Origin: Candidatus Omnitrophota bacterium
GTDB taxonomy: Bacteria; Omnitrophota; Gorgyraeia; 2-02-FULL-51-18; JAGOUK01
Direction: 5' to 3'
Length of the DNA: 6,596 bases
Assembly (NCBI GenBank): GCA_020058965.1
Contig: JAGVCY010000113.1
Location: 1 to 6,596, forward strand
The translations under genes and the position numbers were made by a program. The notes under the pieces were generated by a model. It made no database searches. It worked only from the letters and a program-made list of their open reading frames with translations, and was not told the DNA's origin. This document shows, one piece after another, positions 5,548-6,596 of the stretch (its first letter is position 1; each line of letters starts with the position of its first letter).

Positions 5548-5994
5548 ATGACTGCCACCATGGAAGACAATAAGATCCGACAGGAAATACTTTTTTATTA
5601 TTGGACAGGACTGATTTTATACATTACCTCAGCGGTGCTGGATGTGATCCATTTGTATCAGTGGAAGGGCCGGGCGCCGGTCGACTTCGCGTTTCACCTT
5701 GTCCTACTTTCAATCAATATTTCAATTTTAGCTAAAATTCGATCGTTCAAGAATTGGGCGCGCCAGGCATTTTTAATTAAGTTTGTGATTTTTGCCATGT
5801 TTTTATATCCCATGCTGGCGTTTAAGAATGAAGAATGGGCCTATTCCCGGCATTGGCCTCACGGCGTATTCCAGCGGGTGTGCAACTTCAGTGTTTTGGT
5901 TTTTGAAATCTACTTTGTTTTTTTTCTGCTTCGTCGAGCCGTTCGGTATGTTTTTGTGCATGCGCCGGCTGCGCGACCTTCGCAGCGGTCGTAG
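5548..5994 (+). CDS. Hypothetical four-helix integral membrane protein
   Basis: I do not recognise this 148-residue protein. Hydrophobicity suggests four membrane helices at about 13-36, 45-64, 74-92 and 111-129, joined by short polar loops. It ends in a basic tail (LLRRAVRY ... RPSQRS). Notable residues include His35 in helix 1, His50 in helix 2 and a HWPHGVFQR loop at 102-110. There is no signal peptide distinct from helix 1 and no motif I can assign. It lies 13 bp after queA and 13 bp before tgt with a good ribosome binding site, so co-transcription with the queuosine genes is likely. Known queuosine transporters (YhhQ, the ECF component QueT) are described as having more membrane helices, so a transport role is only a guess. 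A neutral lodger in the operon is equally possible. Confidence 0.85.
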   Translation: MTATMEDNKIRQEILFYYWTGLILYITSAVLDVIHLYQWKGRAPVDFAFHLVLLSINISILAKIRSFKNWARQAFLIKFVIFAMFLYPMLAFKNEEWAYSRHWPHGVFQRVCNFSVLVFEIYFVFFLLRRAVRYVFVHAPAARPSQRS

Positions 5995-6007
5995 TCCATT
6001 CATCCTG

Positions 6008-6596
6008 ATGACCGAATCACCCTTCATAACCACGCATCGTGATCCGCATTCGTCTGCCCGCGCGGGAACTTTAAATACTTCGCGAGGAGTGATTCAGACG
6101 CCGGTGTTTATGCCGGTGGGAACCCAGGCGACGGTCAAGACACTCAGCGCTGATGATTTACGGGAAGCCGGCGCTCAAATCATTCTCTCAAATGCCTACC
6201 ACTTGTATCTAAGGCCAGGGGTTGACTGCATCGAATCCCTGGGCGGGCTGCATCGATTCATGGGTTGGCAAGGTCCGATATTGACGGATTCGGGAGGTTT
6301 CCAGATATTTTCTCTTAAAGAAACCAAAAAAATCACCATGGAGGGGCTGGAGTTCAAGTCTCACTGGGACGGCTCAAAGCACTTTTTGACACCGGAGCGG
6401 GTGGTGGAGATCGAAACACGATTAGGTGTTGATATTCTGATGCCGCTGGATGAGTGCATTCCGTATCCTTCCGATGAAGCGCGGACGCGCGCGGCGATGA
6501 TGTTGACTCAGCACTGGCTTGAGCGGTCAAAGACTGCATGGAAAACTTCCGGAAGGGAAGGTTCTCATTTGTTTGGCATCATTCAAGGCGGGTTGC
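6008..6596 (+). CDS. tgt: tRNA-guanine transglycosylase Tgt, N-terminal part (3' truncated by window end)
   Basis: Tgt exchanges guanine-34 for preQ1 in tRNAs with GUN anticodons, the step before QueA. The window holds the first 196 residues of a family normally ~370-380 long. Visible blocks: TPVFMPVGTQATVKTL (31-46), ANAY-type SNAYHLYLRPG (61-71), GGLHRFMGW (79-87), ILTDSGGFQIFSL (91-103) with Asp94 matching the active-site Asp of the DSGG motif, GSKHFLTPE (122-130), DILMPLDEC (142-150) with Asp148 matching the second conserved aspartate in the substrate pocket, and FGIIQGGL (189-196) at the edge. The nucleophilic aspartate and the zinc-binding cysteines lie beyond the window. The ATG at 6008 gives a family-typical N-terminus. 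An in-frame ATG at 5960 would add 16 basic residues and overlap the membrane protein gene by 35 bp. Neither has a clear ribosome binding site. Confidence 0.96.
   Translation, partial: MTESPFITTHRDPHSSARAGTLNTSRGVIQTPVFMPVGTQATVKTLSADDLREAGAQIILSNAYHLYLRPGVDCIESLGGLHRFMGWQGPILTDSGGFQIFSLKETKKITMEGLEFKSHWDGSKHFLTPERVVEIETRLGVDILMPLDECIPYPSDEARTRAAMMLTQHWLERSKTAWKTSGREGSHLFGIIQGGL

Noticed and set aside
5531..5549. TATAAT at 5544-5549 as a promoter -10 box before the membrane protein gene
   Set aside because: It overlaps the ATG itself, and TTGATG at 5531 is only 7 bp upstream, so the geometry cannot work as a promoter for this gene.

Overview
The window looks like the end of a metagenomic or single-cell contig from an uncultivated, diderm-like bacterium of about 50% GC. 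The best guess is the PVC side of the tree, for example Candidatus Omnitrophica. This rests on a small secreted protein that matches my memory of the exosortase-associated family TIGR04073, a stand-alone secreted FecR-domain protein, several signal-peptide proteins, and the ruvB-spoIID / queA-tgt gene order. No rRNA or other taxonomic marker is present, so the phylum is an inference. The first 17 bases are not genomic: they match the 3' end of the Illumina TruSeq read-1 adapter exactly, so the contig begins in uncleaved adapter.

Layout. (1) Positions 18-1921, plus strand: the C-terminal part of ruvB (Holliday-junction helicase), a secreted SpoIID/LytB-type peptidoglycan-acting protein, and a small tail-anchored hypothetical protein whose start overlaps the spoIID stop by 4 bp. 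(2) Positions 1942-2289, minus strand: the TIGR04073-like secreted protein, convergent with the first block. (3) Positions 2378-3752, plus strand: two exported proteins, one TPR-like and one FecR-domain, each preceded by an AT-rich segment that could hold a promoter. (4) Positions 3715-6596, plus strand: an HD-domain phosphohydrolase-like gene, queA (4-bp overlap with it), a four-helix membrane protein of unknown function, and the 5' part of tgt, which is cut by the window end.

How it fits together. In many bacteria ruvB is followed closely by queA and tgt, often with a spoIID-like gene between. Here that conserved backbone (DNA recombination, envelope hydrolase, queuosine tRNA modification) is split by about 2.5 kb of lineage-specific, mostly exported proteins. 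One of them is on the opposite strand. A membrane protein is also wedged between queA and tgt. QueA and Tgt act in the same pathway: Tgt inserts preQ1 at the wobble position of GUN-anticodon tRNAs, and QueA adds the epoxycyclopentanediol moiety. The unexplained genes worth attention are the HD protein coupled to queA, the membrane protein between queA and tgt, and the TIGR04073/TPR/FecR trio. I saw no tRNA, rRNA, CRISPR array, insertion sequence or clear riboswitch. No stretch over 300 bases lacks a gene.
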